Of a stretch of 64,000 nucleotides of DNA, positions 41,578 through 54,100 are shown one piece after another; positions within the stretch are counted from its first letter, which is position 1; each line of letters starts with the position of its first letter. Made by a program: the position numbers and the translations under genes. Below the pieces are notes generated by a model. That model worked only from the letters and a program-made list of their open reading frames with translations. It ran no database searches and was not told the origin of the DNA. This stretch comes from Simmondsia chinensis (taxonomy: Eukaryota; Streptophyta; Magnoliopsida; Caryophyllales; Simmondsiaceae), in contig JAGTTD010000018.1 in NCBI GenBank assembly GCA_018398585.1, positions 4,161,501 to 4,225,500 of the forward strand, read 5' to 3'.

Positions 41578-43391
41578 TCATAGGTGACTAATAATGACAG
41601 GTTTCAGCCCTATCCTTTCACTAGTTTTCAGAACCAAGTCTCTAGCTAGGCCTTTTCTCAACGGATCCGCTAGATTCTGACTCGTTCTCACGAAGTCCAC
41701 AGTGATGACACCTTCTCGAATAAGTTGTCTCACAATACTATGTCTTACACCAATGTGCCTGGACTTTCCATTGTACACCTCCCTATACGCTTTTGAAAGC
41801 ATAGCCTGACTATCACAGTGGATAGATATCGGTGAAATCGGCTTAGGTCACAAAGGAATCTCATACAAGAGGTCATTTAACCACTCGGCTTCTTTATCCG
41901 CAAAAGCAAGAGCTATGAACTTTGTCGCCATTGTAGAATCAGATATACAAGTCTGTTTCTTAGAACCCCAAGAAACCACACCCCCACCAAGCAGAAATAC
42001 CCATCCGCTTCTGGATACATGATCTTCCACATCGGAGATCCAACTACCATCAGAGTATCCTTCCAAAATGGGAGGATACCTTACATAAGAAATACCATAA
42101 TTCATGGTACTGTTAAGGTATTTCAGTACTCTATACACCGCATGCCAATGCAGTTTACTCGGACTGTTAGTATATCTACTTAGTTTTCCCACGGCGTAGG
42201 CTATATCAGGCCTAGTACTAGTCATGACGTACATAAGACATCCAATGACTCTGGCATACTCTAACTGCGATACAGGAGTGCCCACATTCGAAACTAGTTT
42301 TACACTAGGGTCCATTGGAGTGGAAACCGGTGCACATGCGCCATAGTTGAATCTGTTCAACAAATTTTCAATATAGTGAGACTATGACAAGGATAATGCA
42401 CCACCATTCCTTACAATCCTTATACCGAGGATCACCTCAGCCTCACCCATGTCTTTCATAGCAAAGTTCACCGAGAGAAACTGTTTAGTGTTCTCTACCA
42501 GTTCCAAATCAGTATCGAAAATTAACATGTCATCGACATATAAACAGATCATGACCCCTTTGCCATTCTCGAACTTGCTATAGACATAGTTATCCGATTC
42601 ATTTATAATGAATCCGCTGTTTAGAACAAATTGGTCAAATTTCTGGTGCCATTGCTTCGGGAGTTGCTTTATCCCATACAGAGAGCGTATGAGTTTACAT
42701 AGCTTTTTCTGTTGGCCCGAAACAACAAACCCTTCCGGCTATTTTATATACACCTCCTCTTCTAGTTCACCATTCAGGAATGCCGTTTTGACATCCATTT
42801 GATGAATCACTAGCTTATAAATGGAGGCAAGAGCAATCAAAACTCTTATAGTCGATATTCTCGTCACTGAGGCATATGTATTAAAGTAGTCTAACCCATG
42901 TTTTTGGGTAAACCCGTTGGCTACCAATCGGGCTTTGAACTTATCTATAGTTCCATCGACTTTCATCTTCTTCTTGAAGATCCATTTATACTCGATAGGC
43001 CTGCTACCTCGTGGAAGACCCACTAATGTCCACGTATTATTGCCCATGACGAATCCATCTCATCATTTGTCGCCTCTCGCCAAAAGGAGGCATCATGAGA
43101 CCTCATAGCCTCATCAAAAGTCATGGGGTCACCCTCCATGACACAACAATATGGAATTACAAGGTCCATATCATCACTTGAGCCTTCTACCAGAAATGTG
43201 TAGAAATCTAATCCGAAAGATTTATCTTTCCTCGCTCTCTTACTCCTTCGGTGTTCTAGAGCATTCTCAGGGACTTGTTCCCTCTCATGATGATCAACAT
43301 CATCATACGACATTGGAGTGTCAATCTCAATGGGTACATAATCCCCTTGGTCTAGGAATAGCGGTAAACCGATTCTCATAAAAAATGGCAT
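41578..43391 (-). pseudogene. Copia-F reverse transcriptase and RNase H (few stops)
   Basis: 43391-43023 is the linker and first RT codons. 43047-42739 has TWTLVGLPRGSRPIEYKWIF, FKARLVANGFTQKHGLDY, HQMDVKTAFLNGELEEEVYI, ending in TAG where a glutamine is expected before PEGF. Further down, MICLYVDDMLIFDTDLEL holds YVDD. A second TAG is at about 42386. 42363-41848 carries TSTRPDIAYAVGKLSRYTNS and the RNase H part YSDGSWISDVEDH and VSWGSKKQTCISDSTMATKF. 41802-41578 has the RNase H tail SRHIGVRHSIVRQLI. Confidence 0.9.
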
Positions 43392-44646
43392 CTCTTGATT
43401 CTATTATCATATTAACATTGATATAATCATTTGGCTCAATCACATAGAATCGATACGCCTTACTATGGGGCGCATATCCAATAAATATAGTACCGATGCC
43501 TCTCTTACCTAACTTTTTACGTTTAGATTCAGGGACTTTAACGACTACCCTACACCCCCACACTTTAAGGTAACTCAACTTCGGGGTTCGGCCGTTCCAA
43601 TGTTCATACGGGGTTATTTTACTTTTCTTGTTTGGAACTCGATTTAAAATATAACAGGTCGTTAACATAGCCTCGCCCCAAAACCCATCACTGAGTCCGG
43701 AATAGGATAACATGGAATTTACCATCTCGGTTAGTATCCGATTTTTCCGCTCAGCCACACCATTTTGTTGTGGCATGTAGGGTGTTGTGACTTCATGCAC
43801 TATACCCGTGGTTTCAAAATACTTGAAATCATAGTATTCTCCACCATGGTCCGATCTAAGTCGTTTGAGAAAGGTCCCATAGTGTAGTTCGATTTCCGCT
43901 TTATATGTCTTAAACCTTTCTAGTGACTCATCTGTATGATTGATTGAATACACATAGCAAAATCTCGAGGAATCATCAATGAAAGTTATAAAATATCTTT
44001 TTCCTCCTATGGTCGGAGTACTTTTAAAGTCACACAGATCGCTGTGTACTAGATCAAGTAAGTTCGTTTCTCTTTGTACCGATGAAAATGGTAACTTCGT
44101 TATTTTTGTCAGCATACACGTTTTACATTTATCATTCACTTTATCAATATGTGGTATCAACGACGAATTAACCATTTCATGCATCCGACGAAAGTTCACA
44201 TGTCCTAATCTTTGATGCCATAAATACGAAGAGTCAAGCATATAAACCGAACTACTTATTTTATTATCAACATTTAATTTGAACATCCCATTACACAGGT
44301 ATCCCTTGCCCACAAATACACCCCCCTTCGACTGAACAAACTTGTCGGCTTCGAAGACCAACTTGAAACCAAACTTATTCAGTAGGCCACTAGACACAAG
44401 GTTCTTCTTAACAACTGGGGCGTAGCATACATCGGTTAGGATAAGGGTTTTCCTGGAGGTAAAAAGTAATTCAACTTTTCCCTTGCCCTTAACCAGTACA
44501 CTCGCTCTATTGCCCAAAAACAACACAATTCCGTTGTCTATATCTTTGAAGAAACCCTCGTCTTTACAAACATGTTTTGTGGCCCCTGAGTCAACCCACC
44601 AAGAGTCATCACTCTCAACTAGATTAATCTCCGATATCATCGCCAC
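43327..44646 (-). pseudogene. Copia-F protease and integrase, 439-codon open frame
   Basis: Continuous frame with protease SWWVDSGATKHVCKD (DSG intact), the pre-integrase SYLWHQRLGHVNFRRMHEMV with CKTCMLTK, and the integrase core. The catalytic acids are visible as LVHSDLCDF, RLRSDHGGEYYDFKYFE and PQQNGVAERKNRILTEM. The C-terminal FWGEAMLTTCYILNRVPNKK and YLKVWGCRVVVKVP follow. This is the most intact coding block of any mobile element here. It is cut off from gag and RT by stops, so the full polyprotein cannot be made. Confidence 0.9.
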
Positions 44647-44723
44647 GAACCTATCGTTTGAATTTTTGTTGCGACGATCAAACCCCTCGCCTTTCTTGTT
44701 CTTCAGGCGAAAACAGTCCCACC

Positions 44724-45471
44724 TTAGGTGACCGGGCTTTTAATACTCCCAACAGACCATTTTAGCCTTCTTCTCGTTTCGTTTCTTTTGGGAATGTCCG
44801 GTTCTTTTGGTTCCTCTACTTGATTGGCCTTCTTCTGTAACATTGATTTTCCCAATGTCACTGGGGCGATCCTTGTGGTCATCCTATAACTTGTAACCTT
44901 CCTCAATTCGTAAATGGTTAGCCAACTCTTCGATTGACATGTCTTCCTTCTTGTGTTTGAGAGATTTCTTAATCTCTCTCCACGAAGGGGGAAGTTTGTC
45001 AATCAAAGAAGACACAACAATGGTATCATCCATATTCAAGCTATGTTGTTTAAAGTTATTTAAAATTCTTTCAATTTCATGGAATAGCTCCATGGCCGGA
45101 AGTTCATCAACCATCTTGTAATTATTAAACTGACCAACTAGAAATTTCTTACTTGTGGCATCCTCAGCCATGTAGTGTGCCTCTAAAGCGTCCCACAATT
45201 CCTTTGCGGTAGGCATGTTGGAGTAGATGTCAAAGAGGGCATCCGTCATCCCATTCAATATGTGCCCTCTATAGATGTAATCATCATTCTCCCATTTCAA
45301 CTGGGCTAGTTGCTCGGCCAGTATCTCCTCCTCCTCAGTAGCAGGGGTAGGGAATGGTGTATTCAGAACATACACCACATTCAGGGTAGTGATTAGGAAG
45401 TGCATCTTCCTCTGCCAACGACGAAAATTACCGCCATCAAAACGGTCCAACTTCACAAAATTCGATGTCAT
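44724..45471 (-). pseudogene. Copia-F gag (one stop before the zinc knuckle)
   Basis: ATG at 45471 opens MTSNFVKLDRFDGGNFRRWQ, then ELWDALEAHYMAEDATSKKF (UBN2 region), LPPSWREIKKSLKHKKEDMS, ending in TAG at about 44884. Reading on in the same frame gives a damaged zinc knuckle, CWEY-stop-KPGHLRWDC, in which the second cysteine is tyrosine. The leader from LTR to ATG is 70 bases. Confidence 0.9.
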
Positions 45472-45531
45472 TTCCCTAAGTGACGAAGCTATATCAAACC
45501 AAGATCACAAAACAAAAAACAAAACAAAAAA

Positions 45532-45541
45532 AAGTCTTAAG
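45532..45541 (-). promoter_or_regulatory. Site next to Copia-F 5' LTR, complementary to U5
   Basis: AAGTCTTAAG on the plus strand abuts the LTR end, so the element RNA reads CUUAAGACUU exactly where a primer binding site is expected. U5 contains the complementary AAGTCTTAAG (40484-40493 in the 3' LTR; one mismatch at 45621-45630 in the 5' LTR). Confidence 0.55.
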
Positions 45542-46145
45542 ATTTGGGGTAAGCACTAGCAAAACTCGCAAGAACAAGTATCCTAGAGATCTCAGGTATC
45601 AAGGCCATGTAGTCACTTTCTTTAAGACTTATTTCGACATAAAAAATAGTTTCGGGGATACCACGACAACCAATATAATGAAGTGAAAGTGTGTAAAGAG
45701 AAAGATAGAAGAGATGAATGAGAATGAAGTTTTACAAGAACTTTCACAAAGCAATTGCTTTCAATCTCTCAATCTTTCTTAAAGTTCTTTCTTTTCCTCA
45801 ATTAATTCATGTGTCTTCAATCTGATTAAATGGGGGAATATATATGCTAATAGTGAAAAGAGACGTCCCCTGAAGACACCCCAAAAAGAGGCGCGAAAAC
45901 CCGAAAATAACCGCGCACCAGAACTGCCAAAAATCGCCCTATATGTCGACACACACCTCTGTTCCGTGTGCTTCTATAAGATTGTGTGTCGACACACGAG
46001 CTCTGTGTGTCGACACACAACTTTGTATTTTCGTTCTGTAAGATTGTGTGTCGACACACATCCCATACATGTAAAAACACTTTAAAACATCGAGATGAAT
46101 CTCAAATGCTTCATTAACAATTCTCATTTTGAAAATACACCAACA
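45542..46145 (-). repeat. 5' LTR of Copia-F
   Basis: 604 bases, partner of 40405-41007. It has four rather than five palindromes (45943, 45984, 46004, 46045) and an extra CTTAAAGTTCTTTC block. Its inner terminal TG has mutated to AT. Confidence 0.95.
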
Positions 46146-46324
46146 TCTAGTGGTAGGGGGGATCATGGATATAGTCCATTTAGGATTGAACCACGAAAAT
46201 TGTGTGTTCCCTCTTTCGTTTTTCGTTCGATTTGCTTCTTCTATCGTCGTTTGTAACTTGATCTCAGACTTACGCTAGAAATATATCTTTCAAAAACGGT
46301 TTTCCACGATCTAAAAACCTAACA
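46146..46324 (+). repeat. 3' LTR of Copia-E, second part
   Basis: Continues the LTR after Copia-F, from TCTAGTGGTAG to CCTAACA, matching 35750-35932. Confidence 0.9.
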
Positions 46325-46859
46325 TTGTCAACTAATAAGTAAAAGCACGTGGGATTTAGTTACCGGAGTTGCACCCCCATATGTTATGAGGTTCTAGATT
46401 CGCATCATGTTTAGTTCATTTAAATCCAAACTCATTCCAGCTCATCATTTCCCGAGTCTTTTTTATTTGCAACCTATCATTTCCTAACCTTTTCATTTGC
46501 AAAAGTAAAAAAGGAGTTGTAATTAAAATAAGAAAAAAGACGTCCAAAATGTTCAAAACTTTACCTTGTTCCCCTTCACACACTAACCTTTTTCATTTGC
46601 AACCTCTCATTTTCTTGAAAACTTACTCTCTCTTTTTTCATTTATTTTTCCTTAACATCTAAACAAGAGGGAAAAAAAGTCATTTTTCCCTACTTTTTCT
46701 CCCTTAAACTTCTTTTCATTTTGTTTCTCATTTCTCTAAATTTTCTTGATTCCAAACAAAGTCCTAATGAATGAAAAATTTTGAGATAATCTCCTACGAG
46801 AACATTCATAGTGTCTTGTTAGTAACAACGAGAAGGTGGTTAACTATGCTAGATATTTG
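46325..46859. other. Intergenic DNA with dispersed repeat
   Basis: No gene. 46496-46590 matches the repeat at 34783-34875. The rest is C/T-rich. Confidence 0.5.
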
Positions 46860-47350
46860 CAAGGGATTTACCCCCTCCCTCTAGGTTGCCTTAAGTTGAA
46901 CTTTAATGGCTCTAAAGATGAGGATAATTCTGCTGCCAGCTAAGCTATTCGCGATACAGCTAACAATCTGATTGTCGTGGGCTCTAGAAATTTAAGTGAC
47001 GCACTATAGACTACTGCAGAAGCCACGGCTACCAGGAATGATATTCAAAAAGCTTTAAACTCGGGGTACCCTTGGATTCGTGTACAAGGAAACAATGTAT
47101 GGCTCTTCAAAATTGAGTGGCGGCGATAACGTTCTTAGGAAGAAAAAGAACACATTGTTAAGGGTATCAAGATTTGCTTGAATCTTTTTAGCTCAGTAAA
47201 TGTTTGACGCCATCGTAGAGTAAGGCCACTCCATTTCTTTGATGACTGAGTGATATTCTAGTCCACCTAGTCAGCTTCGTGATACTCTCCTTTTTGATAT
47301 GTTCCGGAAGGGCTCCTAACGCTTTTCCTCACCCGCATATAAAAAAAAGG
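46860..47350 (+). pseudogene. LINE-type RNase H domain fragment
   Basis: Plus-strand translation across frames gives GCLKLNFNGSKDEDNSAA, then AIRDTANNLIVVGSRNLSDA, TTAEATATRNDIQKALN and WIRVQGNN, followed by IKICLNLFSSVNV. This is the RVT_3 RNase H domain that ends many plant LINE ORF2 proteins (or occurs alone). It has several stops and ends near an A-run at 47341-47348. No RT lies upstream. Confidence 0.7.
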
Positions 47351-47529
47351 GATAAAATACAATTCACATGATCAATTTGCCAAGATACGGGACTGAACCA
47401 TGTACCTTCCATAATTCAAAACCACAAGTAATAACAAGGCGTTAAGTGCCTGTTTGGAAATGTTATTTTGTAATAATACTTTTAAACAAAAAAAATATTT
47501 TATTTTTATCTTTTAGGGGTTTGTTTTTT

Positions 47530-47690
47530 AAGTTTTAAGACATAAGAAGTACAACGCTCTAATAAGGGCCACAACCAACCCCCAGGAAGGGAGAGAACAA
47601 GTCCTGCAGCCAAAACCTCATGCATGGAGGGTGGGTAGCCATAGCCTAACCACTACACCAAGACCAACAACTCAAAAATTTCTAGATGTT
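47530..47690 (-). mobile_element. tRNA-derived SINE remnant
   Basis: On the minus strand TGGTGTAGTGGTTAGGCTA resembles a tRNA A box region, with a GAGGTTTTGGCTGCAGG stretch as a weak B box about 35 bases on, as in tRNA-derived SINE heads. The tail and target duplication are not clear. Confidence 0.45.
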
Positions 47691-48134
47691 TGAACCCACA
47701 GGTAAAAGGCGCTTTTAGATAAAAGTAAAATTTGTTTCTTCTGCTTTCCAAGAGAAGGAAAAGAAGCATGAAGCAAATTTAAGTTGAATCAAAATCTTTT
47801 AGGACAAAATGCCCTGATTCTTAATTTGAAAAAGTTAACTACGACATGACCAAATAAGCCCCAAAAATACAGAAAATTGCATTATCTGCAGATCAAGAAA
47901 TGGCATTGTAGCTACAAGACACAATGCAAAAAAAAAACTCATCGTTCACCGTCCTCCATGCATCCATTAAATCTGTTTTCTATTTTCTTTCTTTTCTTTT
48001 CCTCACAGTTATTTTCATCGATTTATGTGCAGAAGCATGAAAGCAACCAGCAAAAAAAGGATATAAACTGATCAGCCACACCCAGTTAGGAAACCATGGC
48101 GCAATGCAAAATATCTGAGGTTGAATAGACATAC

Positions 48135-51100
48135 TTATGAAGTACTCGGGCCTTGAGTGGATCGCTTGTATTCGGGCTTGAGCTCGTATGTGCCTTGATT
48201 AGCTCCCTTGTTGTTGTAAACGCAAAGGTCCTTCAGTATATCTTTCAGAAATTGCTGCAATAACATCAAAAAAAAGCAATGGCGTTAGCACAAGGTCTAT
48301 AGAATTAGAAGAAAAAATCACAGTAGTTTTACCACATGTCGAGCTCAAGTCCACATCTATTCGACAGTCGGTTTCAAGTAGTGCTGTAAACTAGTCAACT
48401 TGAGTTGAATACCCTCTTGTTCAAACTCGTTTTGAAGAAATATTAGTAAGTTGAATACTCAACTTGACTCGGCCTTTTAGAATTATAAGGCCACGTCGAG
48501 CACGTTATCTAGCTGAGTCGAGCTTATAATCGAGCTAAGTTTGCTATAGAGTTGAGCTCACAATTGTGCTGAGAAAATTCGAGTTATTATCAAGCCATTA
48601 CCGAGATATTATTAAGCCATTAACGAGATCTTTACGAGCCCTTAACAAGCCCTTATTGAGCCCTTCTCAAACAGTTTGTGAATGTTAACGAGTCGAACAT
48701 CCCCTATACAAGCTCGACTCGTTATTTTTATCAAGCCTGCTTGAACTCTTCTTGATAACCTATTAATGCCCTAAAATGAACACAAAACAATTACCTCCAA
48801 ACCAAAAACAAATGAGCTCTAATCCATATCGAATGCTAGTAATACATCAAAAGTTTGGTTTGTTTAAACCCCAGTGTCAGGAGCCTAGAGACGGGAAACC
48901 CAATTAGATTGGGTTTTCAGGTCTAAGATCTTACCTGATCTTCAATTTGGTTTGGTCCAGTCCAGTCCATATTATGCGTATTTAACATCTTATGTGTGTT
49001 GAAATATTGTTCATACCAAAATCTAGATTGGGGTAAGCTCATCAGGTCCAAGAACTCACTAGATTGTTAATTAGTCGATCTTAGTATTAACTCACGTGCT
49101 TGAACTTTTATTGGTCCAGCGTGTGAATTGGTTGGGTCCGAGTACAGACCTGGTTAGCATTCACAGAGACTGTAACCGAAATCCGATAACATGCTGTAAT
49201 ATTAGGAATAGGAACTATAGAAGGGCCTGATGAAGAAAGATCTAACGATGTCCATTGGGCGAAACAGTGTGTTCTTCACCACAGATGGCCATCAACTAAA
49301 TACCTTCGCTACTGTGAGATCTATTAGTAAAAAATGCGTACACACGTACTGACCACATCCATGTTTTTCTGTTTAAAAAGGACGCTTGCATATAGTGCCG
49401 AATAATATAGCAAAATTCACGTTTTCTTAATATACTTCGTATAATATGTCTTATTGCATGTATATGTATTTTTCCTGTTTAAAGAACATATCATTGGTTG
49501 AAAATAATCTTATACGTAACCTAAATTAAGTATCCATATTTTATATTTTACCAAATTTGTCACTTCAATTCTCAAATGATTGCTTATACCCCGTACTTTA
49601 CTATTTGTTATGCTACTGCTAAAGCTATTAGGACTAACACTATCAACAAAAACTCGAATTGATAGAATCATATTCCTCTCCATTATGTTCGTTTTAAAAT
49701 AATAAAATTGATTTGATGTGAAGGTATCCATATATATTTTTCTCAAATTCATTGACTTTTGGACCTACCTTGTAGATGCAATTTAATTCCCGTATCTTAT
49801 TTTACAGGGCTGTGAACTTTAAGAAGTGTTGTTTTGAGTGGTTCTTAATATGAGGAACTTCTTGAACAAAGCCCTCAAGGGGAAGAGGGTAGCAAAATGC
49901 TATGGTCCTATAAATCACCAAAAAATGTGAATATATCAAGCACCTGTGTGCCTAATCAACGGGTTTTTGAACATTCCTATGCCTAGGAGAATGGTTGAAC
50001 AGCCTCGTGCCCAACCAACTAAGTACCCGTGCACTTTGCATTAAGCAGCCATGTGCTTAGGAAACAAAAAGAACTGATTTGTATTCAATAGTCTAATAAT
50101 TTGCCTTTTTGCTCTGGTTACATAAATATTTATATAGATATAAACTAGAGTTCTAATAGACTAGAAAATCCTAAGTTGATAAATAATAAACTTAACTAAT
50201 AAGAGTAAAATTATAATCATAAAACAATTATAACTAATAATAAATCCTAAGAGACAGAAATCACAATTGAATTATCTTCAATATCTTGAATCTAGATCTC
50301 GATCTTTTCTCCTCTATATATATATAAGCGCGAGTATCAAGATAAAAGCTGCTAATATCTCTGGATGAAGAACTTCCACGGTCTAATGATTTTCCCATGA
50401 CTAAAGGGCTAGAGTCAGGTTGGCCTTGAAAAGGACACATTATTTAATACAGGGAGAGTTTGTATAGCAGTAAGGGCGCAAGCAACAGACTCATAAACTC
50501 ACTACACAGTGAGGCAACAACACACAGCAACAATAACAAAAGAGTGGCGTGAAACATAATGATGATCGTATCAAGTCCTAAATGACATGTACTGTAACTT
50601 TACCGACACAGCAGTTCGATGCATCGTTTTAGAGAAAATATAGGCAACCAATGTTTAAGGAAGAATAATAGAATGACAAGTAGAGGGAGAAATGAAATTG
50701 CTTTCTGCTTTTCCTAATGCAGGCTCGCAGTTTGCAGCTTTATTGTTGCAAATGCAAGTCGCTGCATCCGTTATTCATGTTTGATTTCTTTTTTCTTTCC
50801 TTATTTTCCCTTCAATTTTCAATTGGGAGCTAGGAAGTATATATTTTAAGAAACTAGAAAATAAATATACAAGATAAAGTTCATCAAATGAGAGGCAAAA
50901 TTTTAAGAGAGATGCAGAGGCTGTATAAAGAAGTCTAAATACCTCAGGCTGATCAGTCTCCTGAATCAGCTGTCTTAGGGTCCAATTTGGTTGTCGTTCG
51001 AAAAGCTTAAATGCGATTTCTTCCATTTCTCCACGGTCCCTTCTTGTTCGTTTCGTTTCTGACGTTTTCACAGGAGTTTTCTTCTTTTCCTGACATAGCA

Positions 51101-54100
51101 GCAATCAGTGAGACATTTTTTTCAAATAGGAGACCAAAAGATTGAGTCCCCCACTCTCCCCCTATAGGGGCTCACAACTAAATGCCGAGAAAAAATGAAA
51201 AGCAGATATTCAGACTAAAATCAAGTGGGAAGCTTATAAGATTATATCTAACCATCATCACAACCATCCCTGGCAATGGCCTCATATGCATTCCCTTGTC
51301 ATTGTCAATGACCTAAGAGAGAGGGAGAAAATCAACGTAAATGTTAGCCAAATAGGAAAGACATGTAGTTCATGAAAGTAAATCTAAAATAAACATCCCC
51401 CAGTGTGATGGCAACTATATGCAGTTGATAGAGAACCTGTATCTGTCTACTCTTTGTCATGTATTTGTTATTTCGCTCACGGCAGAGTTTCCCATAGCTC
51501 TCAATTGATTCCTTATGTGGCCGCATGTCGAATTTGTTCAGTATTTTACCTTCAACAGAAATCTTCCCTGGAAAGGAAGAGTTTTCAATAATAGAAGTCG
51601 AATTGGTGATTTAAATCATTGAACATCATATCACAAGCTACATGAAAGAACAATAAAGAAAGGAAACAGACTTATGACTCAAGTAAGAACTACGAACATC
51701 TTGAAGTTAGTGAAGATCTGTACAGTGCCACAAATAACCTAAAGTATTATTGGTATCCATATAAAGAACTTCATCTTAATACTATGAAACCAAAAACTGC
51801 AAATATAAAACCATATCAAACAAGCCTTGAGGGAATCAGCTCATGACAACAAAACAACAACGATAAAGTTAAAATGTATTCTAGTCCTGTCCTCGCATAA
51901 CAAATAGACAAATAAACTAGGACAACATAGCCTGAAAAGAAGACACCAACATATGATGTGAAGTGACATATTTGAAATATCCAACAGGGTGTGAGAATTA
52001 GATTTTGATCATCTAAATCCACTCGTTTTCTCTCTTTCTAGAATGCATATCATATCATAACAGGTAAAATTGCTCACCTTCTGCAGACTCAGCAAAAACA
52101 GACATTGGGATGAAGTCTTTAGACATATCCAGCGAGTAACGGTTTGGTGCATTTCCCAGTTCACTGCTAATCAATTCCATGGTGAACTGATCATCAATGA
52201 AATAGTGTTTAAAAGGTGAGACAACATGAAAAGTGATGCAAATAAGGCCCCAACAGTAATGGGGAAGAGAGGGGGGGATTTAGCTTGACCTGTAAGAAGT
52301 AAAGATGCAAAGGTGCGATAGAACGTAAGAAGATCACAATTATTCAGAACATGCAAGCACAGATACCAAAGCATAGCAAATCATTATTCGAGATGATGCA
52401 TTACAAAATAAAACATAAGACTGGAAAACAAAAATATAATCACCATAGATCATAGATATGGTAAAGCTAGAAGCAAGTACAATACTCAACTATACTCCTG
52501 AGTTCAGCAAGAATCATATTGTAATTTCTTTATTATACACCGCAATCTCCATTGGTCCTAGTGAGCACATTTTGAATAGGATCTCATCAATCTAATGGTC
52601 GGGGTGACATAGTGTACAGATCTAGTCATGTCCACTCATCTTGATATTAATCGGTAAAAACTACTTGGCACATATATTCATAAAACAAAGAACAATATTC
52701 ATATCTTCATTAAAATGCACTTTGTACAATTAATTAATTTTTGTTACATATTACAAGAACCTTGAAACAACGGGGACGTCTAGACAATATAGCAATTAGA
52801 ATCTACTGCTTACCTTTTTTTTAATCAAAAAAAAAATATTATTAAGAGAGAAAAAATGTACAAAGGGTTAAGGACAAGATGTCCTCAAAACACAGCCAAG
52901 GAACAAATGGAAAAACAACAACTAATAACACAAAGCTTTCTAGTCCCTCTGCAAATCAGTTAAGGCTATATCAATGAAGCCCTCGAAGCTCTTGGTCCAT
53001 AAAGCTCCTAGAAGGACCACCTTTTCCCACAAGACATTAACTGGTGTATATTGATCCTTAAAAATTCTAGCATTCCTTTCTAACCATATACACCACAGAA
53101 TCACAATCTTCGTTGAGGAGACTGGCATTAAGACGTCTTTCCTTTTCCTTATGCCATGGAATTTCATTAATAGAACACTGTCAACCAATCTTAGAGCCAC
53201 CCACATCTGACCAAAGAGAGAGAACAATCTGCACCACAAATCCCAAGCCACTATGCAATGCAAAATTAAGTGATCGTGCGACTCACCACTTGGGAGGCAC
53301 ATGACACAGATCGCGGGAGACAAAGCCTTAAAAGGTCTACGCTTCTGCAAGCAATCATGAGTATTGAGCTTGTTAAAATATAGAGACCACAAAAAGACCT
53401 TGATTCTAAAGGGAATCTTAGCTTTCCAAACATAGGAGCACAAAGGGAAAACTGAAAATCGGTTATTTAATGTAAGATGATGAAAAAATGATTTAGAAGT
53501 AAAAGCGTCAGACTCATCCAGCACCCAACCTCTCTTATCAGGCAACAGTAGACAGATGGACATAATCCAAGATGTGACTTACCTGTGTGAATTCATGTAG
53601 GGCCCTACGAAAGTGCATGTACCAAGAGAGTGCACCTCCTTGTTGAGTAGTGAAGGAGGAAATTGGGGCGCCATGAATAGTAGATAAGCGATACAACAAT
53701 GGAAATTGATGAGAGAGAGTAGTATGCTCAACCCACTTATCTTCCCAAAAATGAATGCGATTGCCAGACTCGACCAGAAAATGGGTGTGAGGAAGAAAAT
53801 AAGGGTAAAGGGACATGTTCTTAGACACCAAATTACCAATACCCAACCCCCCATGACTGTGCGGTCGACAGACTCTATCCCAGCACACCATATGACCTTG
53901 ACGGCCTTCCTCCACTCCCGACCAAAGAAAGTCCCTCATAATTCGCTCAATATGATTTGCTACAGACACAAGAATCCTAAACAAGGACAAGTAATAAATG
54001 GAACTCTAGAAAGGTATGATTGAACAAGAGTAACACGTTCCCCTAAAGAAAAGAAGGCACGTTTCTAGCCATCCAACCTCTTAGGAATTTTCCTAATCAC

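Larger units (their letters stand above)
40405..46145 (-). mobile_element. Copia-F, full-length, moderately decayed LTR retrotransposon
   Basis: Minus-strand Ty1/copia element of 5741 bp with about 603-bp LTRs (TGTTGG...CCAACA), inserted in the Copia-E 3' LTR. It is the best-preserved element: a 439-codon protease-integrase frame, a 195-codon gag frame and long RT pieces. The minus-strand polypurine tract AATGGTGGGGGAA abuts the 3' LTR. At the usual primer site the minus strand instead reads CTTAAGACTTTTTTTT, complementary to a U5 block, and no tRNA match is evident. The LTRs carry palindromes TGTGTCGACACA upstream of TATA. Confidence 0.95.
34960..46324 (+). mobile_element. Copia-E, defective LTR retrotransposon whose 3' LTR is split by Copia-F
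   Basis: Plus-strand Ty1/copia element with about 970-bp LTRs: 34960-35932, and 39581-40404 plus 46146-46324. Removing Copia-F and one target copy rebuilds an LTR colinear with the first (AGGCCTCTCTAGTGGTAG). It has an exact initiator-tRNA primer site, gag with zinc knuckle, damaged protease, most of the integrase core deleted, and a broken RT/RNase H. The gag start (EIEMFDGKNDFALWKIK) suggests the Tork-related group. No convincing target duplication of the outer element was found. Confidence 0.9.

Noticed and set aside
34955..46329. Target-site duplication for Copia-E
   Set aside because: The pentamers next to the ends (TACAT and TTGTC) do not match, and shifting the boundary gives only chance similarity.
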